Source: Isoetes taiwanensis (lineage: Eukaryota; Streptophyta; Lycopodiopsida; Isoetales; Isoetaceae). From it: a stretch of DNA of 64,000 bases. The translations under genes were made by a program, and so were the position numbers. Of this stretch, positions 1 to 12,499 are shown piece by piece. The DNA is taken from assembly GCA_021234155.1 (NCBI GenBank), contig JAJEKV010000018.1, positions 13,309,552 through 13,373,551 of the forward strand, in the 5' to 3' direction. Positions within the stretch are counted from its first letter, which is position 1. Every line of letters starts with the position of its first letter. The notes beneath the pieces are model-generated. The model saw only the letters and a list, made by a program, of their open reading frames with translations. It searched no databases and had not been told where the DNA came from.

Positions 1-116
1 GAACACCTGACCCCTCCTGGCGGCCTCTCGCACAACATGGTACAAAAACCATGTGCACGCCACTCGTATCTTTGTGGCAATCTCCCTCGCAATCCGCCCG
101 AGACCAAGGTCGAGGC

Positions 117-1196
117 CTAAAAGCCCGTGTCTAGCCTCAACCCGGATGGGGGGCCCTCGCTTCTACGCCCTCGCTCAGAAGCCCATCCTCTCAAAGGGAC
201 AAAGACACATGCTAGATAGAAAGTCCAGCGCGCGTTACGGTACATAATGCCATGACCGCTGCTGCGGTCCCTATCAAATGTCCATGCCTCATGGTGATCG
301 GCTGCCCAATCCGGGCCGATGGGGCATAAAGGCGTGACAAAACCATGTCTCCCCATGTGATCCTCCACACTAATGGGGTCCCGCGCCCTTGTCTCCACGG
401 ACACCTCGACCTCTGCCTCTACATCCCGACCAGGCCTACCTCTGCCCCTGCCTCTACCTCTGCCCGGTGGCCTGCCTCTACCTCTACCTCTGCCTCTACC
501 TGGTGGCCTGCCTCTACCTCTGCCTCTCCCTCTGCCTGCCTCTACCTCTGCCCCACCATCGTCGCCCTCGTGTCCATCCTGTACATCTCTACGAAATGGG
601 CGTGTGAGCTCAATCGGTGTCTCTGCAGCTATCCGACTCTGTGCCTCGTGAAAGCTCGTCCGTAGACCTATAAATGGCTCAAGAGTGTCGAGCATGGTGG
701 GCACTGGTACAGTAGAAGGACCTGGTGCATGGTCCAATGAAGTGGAGCTCGTCGAAGGTGATGGCTCATGGAAAGAAGCCCACGCGGTCGCTAGGTCCGT
801 ATGCACTTCCTTCAACAATCGACCAACGTCGCCCAAGGAAAGCGATGTCCGAGGTACAGAACAAGGTAGTGCATCGGGCAGTGACGGGGCATGGGAAAAG
901 GAAGTGGGAGGAAGTGGAGGTACGTGGGGGGAAAGGGGAGTAAGTGTCTTGAAAGGAGGTGGTGAGGCGTGGCACGGGCAAGGTGCTAACAGGATGGTGG
1001 TGGCACCGGTGGGGGAGGGGGTGGTCCACATGGTAGGAAGGGGATGGTCCACATGGCAACGTGAAGGGGGTGGTGGCACGGATGCTACACTAGAAGAGTA
1101 GGGGCTGGAAAACAAGCGAGGAAAGAATGGTCGAGACTTCGGAGATGGGAATGATGGTGACACATATGGGAGTGATGTGACAAGACCACACCGCAT
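117..1196 (-). CDS. hypothetical RG-repeat ORF (359 aa)
   Basis: A 359-codon open frame on the minus strand. The first half is rich in Pro and Ser. The middle (about residues 225-262) is an Arg-Gly repeat that mirrors the CCTCTG/CCTCTA hexamer run at the DNA level. The C-terminal part is less repetitive. I recognise no family and see no intron signals that must be used. Frames through GC-rich repeats often stay open by chance, so this may not be a gene. If real, an RG-rich linker would suggest RNA binding, but that is only a compositional inference. Confidence 0.2.
   Translation of the reverse strand: MRCGLVTSLPYVSPSFPSPKSRPFFPRLFSSPYSSSVASVPPPPSRCHVDHPLPTMWTTPSPTGATTILLAPCPCHASPPPFKTLTPLSPHVPPLPPTSFSHAPSLPDALPCSVPRTSLSLGDVGRLLKEVHTDLATAWASFHEPSPSTSSTSLDHAPGPSTVPVPTMLDTLEPFIGLRTSFHEAQSRIAAETPIELTRPFRRDVQDGHEGDDGGAEVEAGRGRGRGRGRPPGRGRGRGRGRPPGRGRGRGRGRPGRDVEAEVEVSVETRARDPISVEDHMGRHGFVTPLCPIGPDWAADHHEAWTFDRDRSSGHGIMYRNARWTFYLACVFVPLRGWASERGRRSEGPPSGLRLDTGF
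435..560. repeat. CCTCTG/CCTCTA hexamer minisatellite
   Basis: A run of six-base units reading CCTCTG or CCTCTA, interrupted by GGTGGCCTG segments. It encodes the RG repeat on the minus strand. Confidence 0.7.
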
Positions 1197-2040
1197 GGGG
1201 AGAGAACTAGGAGTATGGGAAAAGAACGGGTGGTGGGAGAAAGAGGTGTAGCAGTTGAGTGGTCGATGCTAGTGCATCATGGATGGGCACCCTCCCAGTG
1301 AGGTCCACATCGCAAGATGTGGATGGCATGAGGACGTGCTAGAGGCAAAACAATTTGCTAGATGAACCAGGCAACCCTAAGCGGGCCGGCCAAGTCTGCG
1401 TAAACCCTAATCCATGCGCCCCACGGCTACCTCTACGACATCCTCCTTCCCTACCAACCCCTGTCACCGGTTTTGCCTCATCCTCAATAGGGCGGTCTCT
1501 CTCCTCCTCAACAATACCTCTGCCTCCACCCAACCTAACCTGTATCTGTCGAACCGGACCTCTCGGCCCTCATCACGCAACCTAGTGGCGCTGCACTCTA
1601 TCCGCCATCCACCGCGTGGTCCTCCCCAGGGTATCTAAGTAGCTAACTCCTCACGTGAGAAGGACCTCTCAATGAGCTCCCAGCATTGCCACAACCCGCC
1701 CCGCGTGAGTCGGGCCGTAAAAGTGTGTCTCCTGGCTGACACTAGAAACTCTGCCTGCCAGCACATCTATCCCCGACCCACGGCGGCTCCTCTCCCTCTC
1801 TCTCTCTACGTCTTTGCGTCATCCTCCTCGTCCCTCGGGCCGCACTCTGCGTGCACCACGAGGCGAGGCACCCATGGTACCTCCCATGCCGCTCATGTGG
1901 TGCTTCTTGGCGCCATCCATGCCTAAACCCCAACCACCCTGTCCTGAGGAAGCGTGTGTGTGCACCCCTCGTGCTCACAAAACCATCTATCCACGGGACC
2001 TCGTAGGAGCCCGGGGATGGTGATCGATGGCAGCAGTATT

Positions 2041-3420
2041 CTCCAATGCCCCCGAGCTCGTCCCTAAAGAATTCTAAATTCTAAGATCACACAACTCTAA
2101 ATCGATGAAAAAAAATAATAAACTTCGACTTACGGGAATAACACTACGTTCCATCTACATCTAAAAGAACAAGATCTAAAATTAAAAGACAACCTATATG
2201 ACTAGATCTTGAACAATAGAAATCTATGCTTATACTAGAGACTAACCCGTCGAAGCAAAAACATCCTAAACGGTACGCCTTGGTGGCCAAGGCCATTTAG
2301 CCCCTGGCCCGCCTATACCCACCATATCTATTTTAAAACATTACAAATGTAGCGTAAGCATGTAATCTACTAGAAACATGTAAAAAATTACTAACAAAAA
2401 CACATAGCGATTATTGAGCAATCAATGACATGCAACAAAGAAGAGCAAATTCGAACAAATTCTAAATTCAACGAGAATTTGAATTAAGCTAGTTCACGTT
2501 TGACTTATAACTATACACTACAATATGTCAAGAGCCGGAATCCATTTGGGTGGATATAGAGAACCCTTTTTAGAACGATTTAGCCTTTTCTTATTGCCAC
2601 GACCATTTACATAAGCAAAAAGAAGAACTAGAGATGCAATGAGAGGAAAAAAATTGCACTTTGAGTGCTTTTATTTATAACATTTGGACACAATACATTT
2701 GGAGTTCTTGATTGGGTTAAAACCCAAGCGTTTCTAATATTCATCAAAAGAAATAAGAATGTCGTAGAGGATTCATGATCTGCCCAATTGGTAAATGCGC
2801 TCCACCTTCAAGCATTAAAGATGAAAAGGATTCAAAAAATTTTCACTAGAATGAAGCTATTCTTCAAGGAAATAGATGCAATTATTTACATGCTAATTAC
2901 ATGCGCTAATTATCTGAGTATGCTATAATGATATTGCAAAGGGAACCTGTTCCAAGCTCAGCAAAATTTATATGCCATATAAAATGCAGTATCGTCACTA
3001 AACAAAATACTTACCAATTTCAAGCAATACTGTGCAAAACCGTGCTCAGAATTCCTCCAATTCGAATTCAATTAACCTGGGGTTTTTTCAATCAGTAAGA
3101 AAAGCAAAAAACAAAAGAAATTCAAGCAACTAGAATCTTAATGCATCTTCAATTCTTTACTGTCGGACTGAAGCATGAACTGACCTTGGAATCTAAGCTT
3201 CTAATCTAAAATGAGGGGCAGAAAATTAACCTCAAATTTAAGCTTTTAATCTAAAGCGCCTCGGTTCCACTAGAATCAGCCCGGAAAGCCTTATCATCTT
3301 GCTGCACTGGGAATTCAACAAAAGGAATTCATCCGACCAGGCCAATTCTCGTCATTTTGTAATCTTTTCAAATCAAAGCTATGCTCTGGAGTCAAGAACT
3401 CTGAAGGTAAGCCTTTCCAA
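2041..3420. other. AT-rich DNA without recognisable gene
   Basis: Both strands read as short, stop-interrupted frames. No domain, repeat or RNA gene was recognised. Confidence 0.5.
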
Positions 3421-3488
3421 TCTTTGTTTAATTTCCCTGTTATGTTAATAATCCTTGTAGTTCAACGTTACAAAACGCTTGGCTATGA

Positions 3489-3848
3489 ATGCAAGGGCGT
3501 AAGATTGGCTTGGCGAAAGGCAGCAAAATTGAAAACAAGCAAAAAGAATTGCACGGATTTTCAGACAGGGAATCTTCAACAAAGGGCAACATGGATCTTC
3601 TGCTCATGGCTTTGGAAAGTTGCTCAGATCTTGGGAATGAAAACTTGGAAAGAACTGCAGTATCCAAAAGAGCACCACTTGGTAAATGTAGCGAGAATCC
3701 GGATTCAAGGTCACAGTCTTTGCTCGATTTTGAGGATGGCAAAAGCAGGAATGGTTTTACAGACTTAATGTTTACTAACGGAGAACGATCTGCAGAAGAT
3801 AAACCTTTTGCGAAATGGAAACGGATTTGCGGGGGAAAGCGAGCCTAA
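3489..3848 (+). CDS. unrecognised ORF, possible exon (119 aa)
   Basis: An open frame with a polar, Ser/Lys/Glu-rich composition that looks more protein-like than its neighbours. It contains the stretch MDLLLMALESCSDLGNENLE at about residues 35-54. No family is recognised. An overlapping frame on the same strand (3424-3768) is also open, which weakens the case. It may be one exon of a gene or a remnant. No start or splice site can be chosen with confidence. Confidence 0.2.
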   Translation: MQGRKIGLAKGSKIENKQKELHGFSDRESSTKGNMDLLLMALESCSDLGNENLERTAVSKRAPLGKCSENPDSRSQSLLDFEDGKSRNGFTDLMFTNGERSAEDKPFAKWKRICGGKRA

Positions 3849-4872
3849 AGCGTTCGATTCATACCTTTAGAGGATTTTTCCTCAATCCTCAATGGCCGCT
3901 TTTGCATCAGCTGCACCGGATTTGTATTTTCAAGCGCCCAACTCTTTCCCTTGGGCAGAGTCTGTCGCCATAGCTGCGCTTGCAGTTCTGGCTCTCAGTT
4001 TTCTCATCCCTGCATTAGACTGTTGTGTTCTTTGCCGTTCTTGCTCTGTTTTCAAACAAAAATCAAGCTCAGAAACTCGAATTTAGGGCTTGGACTCATA
4101 AAACTTGATATGGGCTTCTCAAAAAAGCAATCGATCCGGCCAATTTCTGAAAACCTTTGGGCCTTTTGATTCTTCATATGAAAATTTTACCTGTCAATCG
4201 ATCCGGCAGTAGAACACTCTCGATTAGGTAATAGAACACGCTCGATTTGGTAAGGAAAATTTATGTCAATCAGTTAATCAGTTAAAGGAAGCAAAAAACA
4301 AAAAAAATTGAAGCAAAACTGCGCCTACACAGCTTGAACAGAGTCTGAACTACCTTTGTTTCCTACAGAATTTTCTATAAAACGCCTCCTTGATTGCAAG
4401 AGTTCCTCAATCCGACTGTAAGAGTTTCTTAATCGATTCAATCTCCATGCAAGAACGAAAATTGATCCGCCTGAGGAAGAGGAAGAACGCAAAAAAAATT
4501 GCTTTTCTTGAAAAGGTGTTAAATCAAAGCCGTAGAAAATTAATTACAAGCATTAATTAACGGCGGTTGCGTTGGATATCTAAAAATAAAATATTTTTGC
4601 GGAAACCCTACCGTGCTTCAGTGGAAACCCTTCCGGTTTTCACGGAAATTTGGAAGGGTTTCCCATTTTGAAATTTGGAAGGGTTTCCAAATTTTTTTTA
4701 ATAACCCCAATCGGGGGGAGATAGTGTGAGCGCTCCAAATATGTCGCCTCCAACTAACGCCGGATTGCAGAAAATGAAGATAAGGTAAAGAAAAAAAGGA
4801 GTAGTGACAGTGACGAAGATACCATGACAACGCAACGGCTACTTGGCAACGGCTCCTCAATAATCTGCTCAT

Positions 4873-4886
4873 TATATAAACCCTAA
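4873..4886 (+). promoter_or_regulatory. TATA box with overlapping telo-box
   Basis: TATATAAA at 4873-4880 lies about 100 bp upstream of the phytocyanin ATG, a normal plant spacing that implies a transcription start near 4905. AAACCCTAA (4878-4886) overlaps it and matches the plant telo-box consensus. Function of the telo-box here is inferred. Confidence 0.6.
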
Positions 4887-4977
4887 ACCATTCCCGCTTT
4901 TCATCATACATGCTCTTCTCTTCTTCAGCTGTTTCTCATTCAGGCTCCTTTTCTACAACTCAGGCCTAGCTACCAGA

Positions 4978-5653
4978 ATGAGGATGGCATGTGTGTTGCT
5001 TAGCCTAGTGCTCATATTTTGCGGAATGCCTGCAGTTTTGGGCGAAAGATTCGTAGTGGGCGGCTCTGTGGGCTGGGCCGTCCCCCCAAACTCCAACCAA
5101 AGCTTTTACGGCGATTGGGTGATGAAGCACAAGTATCATGTTGGCGATATATTAGGTGAGCTTTCGTGTTTTTAATGCTCTGTTTTTTGCAGGGTTCTCT
5201 GTGTTGCTGTTGGGTTTTGGTTCTATCTAAACATGAGGTTTTTGTGCAGTATTCAAGTACTCGCCCGACAAGGATAATGTTATGCAAGTAAATCGGGAAG
5301 ATTTTCAATCATGCCATGCTGCAAATGCCATTGAATCTCACAGCGATGGAAAGACTCTTTTCAAGCTCAAGCAATCGGGCCCATATTGGTTCATTTCGGG
5401 CACTGCTGATCACTGCCAAAAGGGTCAGAAATTTGGGATAATGGTCCTTTCTGAAGAAAATAATTCCACCTCCTCTGCTTCTGCTCCTGCGCCTAGCTTG
5501 GCCCCTGTTCAATCTGAACCTGCTCCACTTATTGGCGGTCATTCTACAGCTGCATCAGCTCCTGCTCCTGCTCCAACCAGTCATGCTTCCTCCCTTCATT
5601 TTCATGCCATTTTCTCCCTGCTTGCCTTGGGCCTTGCACCTCTTCTACTTTGA
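4978..5653 (+). CDS. early nodulin-like phytocyanin, GPI-anchored (ENODL)
   Basis: Two exons (4978-5155 and 5250-5653) with a 94-bp GT-AG intron in the usual phytocyanin place, just after the GD-I/L motif. The product is 193 aa. Residues 1-22 are a signal peptide. Residues 24-126 form a plastocyanin-like fold with C81 and C115 as the expected disulfide. Residues 132-170 are rich in Ala, Pro and Ser with AP repeats, typical of arabinogalactan glycosylation. The hydrophobic end (about 174-193) fits a GPI-anchor signal. The type-I copper ligands are largely missing: the first His position is Asp/Asn (KDNV), the Cys position is Ser (WFISG) and the axial Met position is Gln (GQK); only H114 remains. 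That is the ENODL subgroup, which is thought not to bind copper and acts at the plasma membrane and cell wall. A TATA box lies upstream. The ATG at 4984 is an alternative start. Confidence 0.9.
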
Positions 5654-5759
5654 ACACCGCTTTTCTTACTGTTGCTATGTATATATGCCGGATTCTTTTT
5701 TTGTTAGATAGATTCAATAATTTTTCTTCCAATCATTCGTATTGGATACTAGTATATCA

Positions 5760-8700
5760 AATGTAGGTCTCGTACTTGCGATGTTACCAGAGTTTTTGCC
5801 ATAATATATTATTGACAGCAGATTCTTTGCTATCTTCATCTTAGCTCGCATTTTTTTTTGTCTTCAAGTGGCAAATTTAATTTCTTTTCCTTGTCATGCT
5901 TTTCTTTCTGTTCTTTTGAAGGACAATGAAAAGTGTTCAATATAAGGAAACCACGTAGCTATAATGTCAGAAAAATATAAACATGGGTGCAAATCAAAGT
6001 ACAGGGTCAAATCATAAAACATACGAAAGTACCAAAGGAGAATAGAACAAATAATCCAAACACATATATAATCATACATCCTTTTTTGCCTCCTTTTTTT
6101 TTTCAATCCTATTTTTTCTGGGTTCTGCCTCACGCGAAGTCGACACATGTGAATAATTCAGTTTGCCTAAGATATCTTTGACGTTCGAAGAATTGGAGGT
6201 TCCATATTTTTTTGTGTTTTATTCTAAAAACCGACACGTCTGAAGCTAATTGCTTCCCGCAAAAGGAAACAATACCGACATAGAAGTATTGAGAAGGCTT
6301 TATATCCAGATGCGTTGGCGGAGAGATGGAGATCGATCCATCATGGGCTTGAATGCCATCAGTTTATAGCCTAGATCTGTGTGTTGAAGACCCAACTCTA
6401 GCATCGTGGATATGAATGCCATAAGAAAAAAGAAAAAAAAAAAAGTACACCCCGCCATCGATAGAGCTTCAAAAAGCTCTATTTGTGTCGTGGATTAGGT
6501 TGTGGAGCTTCCAATTCTGCTATAGGGTTGCAGGTGATGCCGAACTACAGCAGGTTGAAGCACCGGAATCGGGTGCTAGAACAGATGCAATTAAAAAAAT
6601 ATGTAGGGTTTGAGAAAATAGCAAAAAGAGCTTGGATTTTCTCGATTCTATGATATTTCATAGACCAATCTGCACAAAAAAAATTTAGTTAAAATATGAG
6701 GCTGCGGATTTCGACGGTGCATCTGGAAGGCCAGGGTCATTTCCTAGATATTCTTAGTATATGGCCGTCTAGACGAGCACTTATGAATGCCTACAGAAGT
6801 ATGTCAACATGCATAACAAAGCGGCATGGCGGTGTTTTGTGGTTATTCAAGAGTATGAAGCTTGCTATGCGCTATTTCTACCAGACCAAAATATCTTTGG
6901 GCTTCTGAAACAAGGATAAAACATGTAACAAAGTCTCCGAGCTATTCCAAAACATCTCAATACCGCACCGGTCGGGATCCACATATCTACTGTCTTCGGG
7001 GGTGCGGATCTTCCGGAATGCGCATCTGCATCACGGATTCGGGGTCTTTGGATCATCTTCGGAGAATGCCACGCACTATTTACCAAAGATAGAGCACACA
7101 TGGCCGTAACAAGATCGCCCTTTACTCAAAATACCCAGATTATCCTACCTAATTATCTTTATGGGATGTTTTCATTTTTCAATTGGGACCGTTGATGGGA
7201 GGAATATTCCTCCTTTTATGCTAGATGAAGGGCCCTCTGTTTTTTGGAGGCCGTCACCCATACAAATTTCAAAGGTGCAGAAATAAAACACATGACCATT
7301 GGCATTACGTGAAGCGGTGGAAAAGAATAAGGCGAGATCAAAAGCAAGGGGATAAATAATAGAAGCTACTCGAAGCAAGAAGTAGGGCCGAATCAGAGCC
7401 CGGGGAAAGAGCAAGGCGAAAGATCAGTGCCGATTAGCCGAATATGCAAGGCAAAGATGCTCTCAAGCAGTTCCAGCAATAAATCCTTGTGTTGGAGACG
7501 AAACATTCTTAGGAAAAGGAAGCTACTCTAAGTCGAAACCCTAAAGAAAGGGTCAAATCCGACGAACCGGGGGAAGGCCGATTGGTTGCCGGATATGCAG
7601 GAGTAAGGGCTAATCTGCTCAGGGGCAGATCTAATGCGGCATGCTCCTCCATTCTGGCAGGGGACGAAACCCTCTATTCTGTTTTACTTCCCTTGCATTT
7701 TAGCAAGAGAACCAGCCTGCATCTGAAATAGGGCCGGACACCCGGATGCCTAAACACTAACCCCTCTAAGAAATAAACACACAAGAAATCCCCCACAAGA
7801 AGAAATAAACGGACGAAGAAATGAATATGGGACTTGAACCCAATGATCCTTGCACAACAGAAAACAATGTCTAAGAGGCCTAAAGCGGCTTCACAGACCC
7901 CGCCCCTCCTCCTGCTCTATACAAACTTGCCCTGCTCTGCCCCTGTCTCAACCGAAGTCGATATGAGAGAACTGTAGCTCCATTTGCAACTGGCATATCC
8001 GGCATGTCCACAGCCCGCAGGTGTGCTCCTGCCCTCTGACCTGCCACCTCCACGTGCTTTCCAAATTCGAGCCACTGGCATATCGACACGCGGGAGCTTC
8101 CCAAAACAGGCTCTAAATTTCTTTTCTTACACCATTGAGTTCACTTAAAAAAAACATGACACAAAGAAAACACTGAAATAGAAACTTGCCCCTCACAACA
8201 AAGAAGCAGCTCAAACATGCACAAGCATACCATTTTCAATACAATACAATACCAGAATCATAGTTTCCACCATTGCGAGAATACCCTCCCCCAATACCAA
8301 ACAAATTGGGCAAACTTAATTGGAGCACCCGAATCCCTTATATAGCGCCCTCCAGGTTAAATCGACTTAATACCATCTAGATTAGCCGCCCAAAATAAAG
8401 GGTTTTTGGATTTGGTTCCCATACCTCTGTCACTATGCAAAAAAAAAGGGATCTTCCTCTTAGTTTTGGCCCAACCAACCCAGTCCAGCCAAGTGGCCTC
8501 ATGAGTTCGATGGTTTCATGTTTTTTTTAAATATTTTAATTAAAATGTTAGTTAACATACGAAACATTGGCCATTAAAAAACATGGATCTACCAATCCCA
8601 AATGGTTCTTGCGCCTTCAAGAGCTCGAATATGACTTGATCTTCCTACAATAATTCGACCCAGTTCGTGCTGCCAGAAATTTCAAAAGTACTATATGATA

Positions 8701-10110
8701 TAGCGATTTTAATAATAAGTCGAATCGATCTGGATACAGTGTATTGCACTTCTTTGGAGAAGAGGTGGACCTGAGATGGACTTAGAGCAAGAGTGGGCAT
8801 ACTGCATGTGCAAAATGTGCAAAGATAGCTAGATACCGTATCTTGGATTTTTTCATGTTTTCTCGCTCAAATAACTATCATATTTAGATTTTTTTATTTA
8901 GATTTCTCCAAGTTAGACACATTTAGTTCAAATTTGCAGGTCCATAGTTGAGATACTTTTGACTTAATACAAAATCTCCTTTGCCACAAGTTGGGCAAAA
9001 GAAATGTTCGCGACGGCCTTGGCCGCCGCGATAAATTTCTTGTAAAACTAATAATAGAGCAGAAGCACAAGATTACTAGAGATAGAAAACAAATAATGAA
9101 AGTCGAAAGAAAATTTCCTACACTTGCATGTGGCCATTTAAAGCCTACAATTTTTTACAAGAATGGACCTTCTTACATGCATTTTTCCTATAAAAAATGA
9201 AAATCTATCGAAAAAACGTTTGCAACTACTTTTTACAAATTTTTGGTTGGAAAAAAAATAGTTTCAATCAAACCATTGTATGTAATATATAAATCATGAA
9301 AAATCGATAAAGAAGATAAGTGCTAGAGAGAGAATGTCAAAATTGTTTCCATGCTCATAACTTAAAGTTACAAAGGTCAGATTTAGATGTCTTGGCCTCT
9401 TCCATTGGCATATGATTTGACTCGGATCTATCAAAGTAAGGTACCTGTTTTTTGTACTTTTCAATCCAGATACTTTTTTGCAAAGTGCATGCTCATATTT
9501 GGTTAAACTTTCTAGGTCAAAACAACAAATTTTCAGGCAGATTTAGTAGGGTTTCACACCTGATTAAAACATGATTTGCATAAGACAACAACAAATCATG
9601 CTCCCTGTCCAGCTAATAATTTTTTATCATGTATCATTGTAGTGCAATAAGCTTTTATGAAGACCTTCAAGGTCCAAAGTGGGCGTGATTAATTCATTAT
9701 TATTATTATTATTATATTGAAAAGATGATGTCATCGTGACCACGTTTTGTATCGAAAAAATAAATAAAACTTTTTATTTTGGTGTGTTATGGAATTTGTG
9801 CTATATTTGATGGTTTATATGTTATTCATGAACTTGCCAATGTTTTCTGAATTTTTATTTCTTTTTTAAACAAAAAAAACATCTCCTATAACAGACCAAA
9901 ACAAAAAGTTTCAATAGATGTAGCATGGTTACAGGATCCAAATCAGAGATTAAAAAAATTGCATATGAGTAAGTGACTAATAAGAGAAAATTCCTGGTTA
10001 TTATATGTTCTGTTAAAAATTCCTGGTTATTATACAATCTGTTATTTTTCAGTAACCTCGATTACAGGAATTATAAGCAGGCAGCCATAGCCTACCCCCG
10101 CTAATAGATC
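5760..10110. other. intergenic DNA, no gene recognised
   Basis: About 4.3 kb of AT-rich sequence with only short open frames. A GGTTCAAGTCC-like box-B motif on the minus strand (around 7828-7840) is a possible SINE remnant. A TTA microsatellite lies near 9698-9714. Nothing else is supported. Confidence 0.45.
9698..9716. repeat. (TTA)n microsatellite
   Basis: A short uninterrupted TTA trinucleotide run. Confidence 0.8.
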
Positions 10111-10120
10111 ATTATTTTTG

Positions 10121-10555
10121 GGAAAATTTTAGAGATACCCCTTAAGTTTAAAAATATTCCAAAAATACCCCCAGCAGATTACTTGTCTCAAATGGCAATA
10201 ACATTCTTGTGATTAATCAACTAAAAAGGTGCCCTTCATGAAACTTATAGATGAGAGTAAAGGCTATCTAAAAGCAGTAGAATTGTCTAAAATGGAGTTG
10301 GAATCTTCAAGTTATAGTGCTTTAAGTAAGTGTTATAAAAACATCGTAAATAAGCATAACTTGTAAATTTCAACTCCAATTCAGATGAATTTGATCTTAT
10401 TTGGAAGATCTTATTTAATGTATAATTTTCATAGAGACAACTTTTGAATTTGAGGAGCAACAGAAACTATATTACCAATTTTCCAAAAATGCTCTTCATG
10501 TGGAGGGTCTCTGTGGAATTTTTGCAAACTTAAGGGGTATATTCGAAAATTTTCC
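10121..10555. mobile_element. MITE with 29-30 bp terminal inverted repeats
   Basis: The left end (10121-10149) and the reverse complement of the right end (10526-10555) share GGAAAATTTT, then 4-5 divergent bases, then ATACCCCTTAAGTTT. TTATTTTT occurs at 10112-10119 and again at 10556-10563, which would be an 8-bp target duplication as in hAT MITEs, although it is low in complexity and one extra G lies at the left junction. The 435-bp interior has no coding potential. Confidence 0.65.
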
Positions 10556-10563
10556 TTATTTTT

Positions 10564-12060
10564 TTTCTCTATTACAGCCTCAGTTCTTTTTTGCTTCGCT
10601 CCTGCTATGGCGTTTTGAAGCTCCAACATGGCATCTTTGAGTTATGGCATCTTCAAGGTTCAGCTATGAGCATCTCAAGCTCCAATTAGAAATAAGAATC
10701 TGCCATAGTCATTGAGCTCCTGCCATTTTTTTCTTTGTTGCAAAATCGCCCCTCTTTAGAACAAATAAAAATATAATAAAAAATAAAACTCTGTATAACC
10801 TTCAGCCGTATGATTCAGCCCATGGATAGATTTTTTTTGCTCTGTTTTCCTATGTTGCCATGTCAAAATCACTTACATGCAGAGGCAGAATATGTTTAAA
10901 ATGCATATTAGAAGGCATATTAGTGTGCAATACTCAGATTTATATATCAATATTGCATTTAAATTTCAGATTACTCTATAATTATGTCCTCTTCTTGCAA
11001 CAACGAACAACCATAGAGAAGAACCTGATCTGGTTTTTGGGTGTAAGCCTCGTCTGCTCCTTCTTCAAATATATTCTTTCTTTGAATCTGTACAGGGAAA
11101 GGAGCAGAGGAGGCGATATAGGCAAGAACTTGTTGCACGTGAAGTTTATACAAAATGTGATAAAAAGCAAAGGCATCAGTTTCTGTGAAGGTTTCCGGAA
11201 GGAAGTGGAAGGAGCAACTTCTGGACAGTTTTGTTGGTTGAAGTTTAGAGCATCATATCTCGGCGATCTAAGATCCAATTTTGATAATTTTTACTTTGCT
11301 AGAAAGGTTTTCGAATCAACTTTTCAGATTGGATTTGACCAAGCCGAAATTCATCCGTATGGCAGAGGTATTTTTAAACTTGCTAGTTTATTAAGAAGAC
11401 ACGAGAGGGAGGGCGGGAGGGAGAGGGGAGGGAGGTATGCACCACAATAGAAGACACGAATATTGAATGATATATGTTACAATATATAGTACCATGAAGG
11501 TAAAAGGTAAAGGCGCCTATGTTGTCTTTTCATAAAGGGACATTGCCTTTCCAATAAAGGCAGCTCCGCTAACACCCCACCTGCGACTTTTGTCTTTCAC
11601 TAAATAAGATATAGAAAATATCATGTCTGTAAAAGAAAGAAGACCAAATATTGCAACTCTCATAGATAATCTCTACAAATTTGATCTCGCACTCGGATGA
11701 AAAAAACTTTGATGGTCACAAAGGAAAAAGCTCGAGTGCTACAATTTTCTAATATCTATTCTTATTCTCGAACATTGTGTTGATGTCAATTTCATCTCGC
11801 GATTTGGTATAAATGCAGAAAAGACTCTTCTCTTGATTGCCAAAATAGTGTCATTCACATAAAGCGCAATCAGCACAAAATATTCTTGATAGCGCCTTTG
11901 CTGCCACACTTTGGCAGCATAGAAGAGCTTTGCACACAATGACATATCTTTGCTTGCATATTGACTTGAGCATCTGAATGCAAGTACCAAAGATTTGAAG
12001 TCTCTCATCCCTGAAGATCACAAGTAGACAGTTGCTTGAAGAGCCAAGGAAAGGACATTC
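10564..12060. other. intergenic DNA, no gene recognised
   Basis: Contains a 196-codon frame on the plus strand (10860-11450) that ends in a purine-rich GGGAGG stretch. It has no recognisable domain and overlapping minus-strand frames are open too, so I do not call a gene. Confidence 0.4.
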
Positions 12061-12499
12061 ATTGAAGATCACACAAGCAAAGCAAGGAAGTAAGATTCAA
12101 GCAAAACAAGCTAGAGTTTGAAGATTGGAAGACCCCTCAAGTTGACTTGGTATGTGGCTAACTTTGAGTTCTTGGCATGAGTGTTATTTCACATGGTTCA
12201 CTACTTGAGCTTACCATCTCATTCCTATCCAAGATGCCTTGCTTGCCTCATAATCCATATCTCACCTTCATTTCCCTTGGTTGAATTGGCAAATGGCCTT
12301 TTCTTTAGTCAAAACACACCACCCATGCACCATTCATACACTACACACACATAATACCTCCACCATCTTGAAAGAGCAAAAAATTCCACTCAAATTGACC
12401 TCTCCCATGATCTAAGATCATATTCTCTTTAAAAGTCAAAGTAGAGAGAGAAAGTGCACAAATTCCCAAGAAGAGCATGAAAAAGTCAAACAATCAAGT

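Larger units (their letters stand above)
1..2040. other. GC-rich low-complexity block
   Basis: About 2 kb of GC-rich DNA unlike the AT-rich sequence that begins near 2040. It contains hexamer-like runs of CCTCTG/CCTCTA (about 435-560) and G-rich stretches on the plus strand (about 880-1090). I recognise no domain. It could be the end of a repeat unit or a decayed retroelement that begins left of the window. Confidence 0.5.

Noticed and set aside
4618-4695. GGAAGGGTTTCC inverted repeats as a MITE
   Set aside because: Short palindromic phrases, also present at 44339-44358, but no element borders or duplication could be set.
7820-7900. tRNA gene on the minus strand (GGTTCAAGTCC)
   Set aside because: Only a box-B-like T-arm is visible; no convincing box A, anticodon arm or acceptor stem.
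10860-11450. 196-codon plus-strand ORF as a gene
   Set aside because: No domain, chance-like composition, and antisense frames are open across the same DNA.
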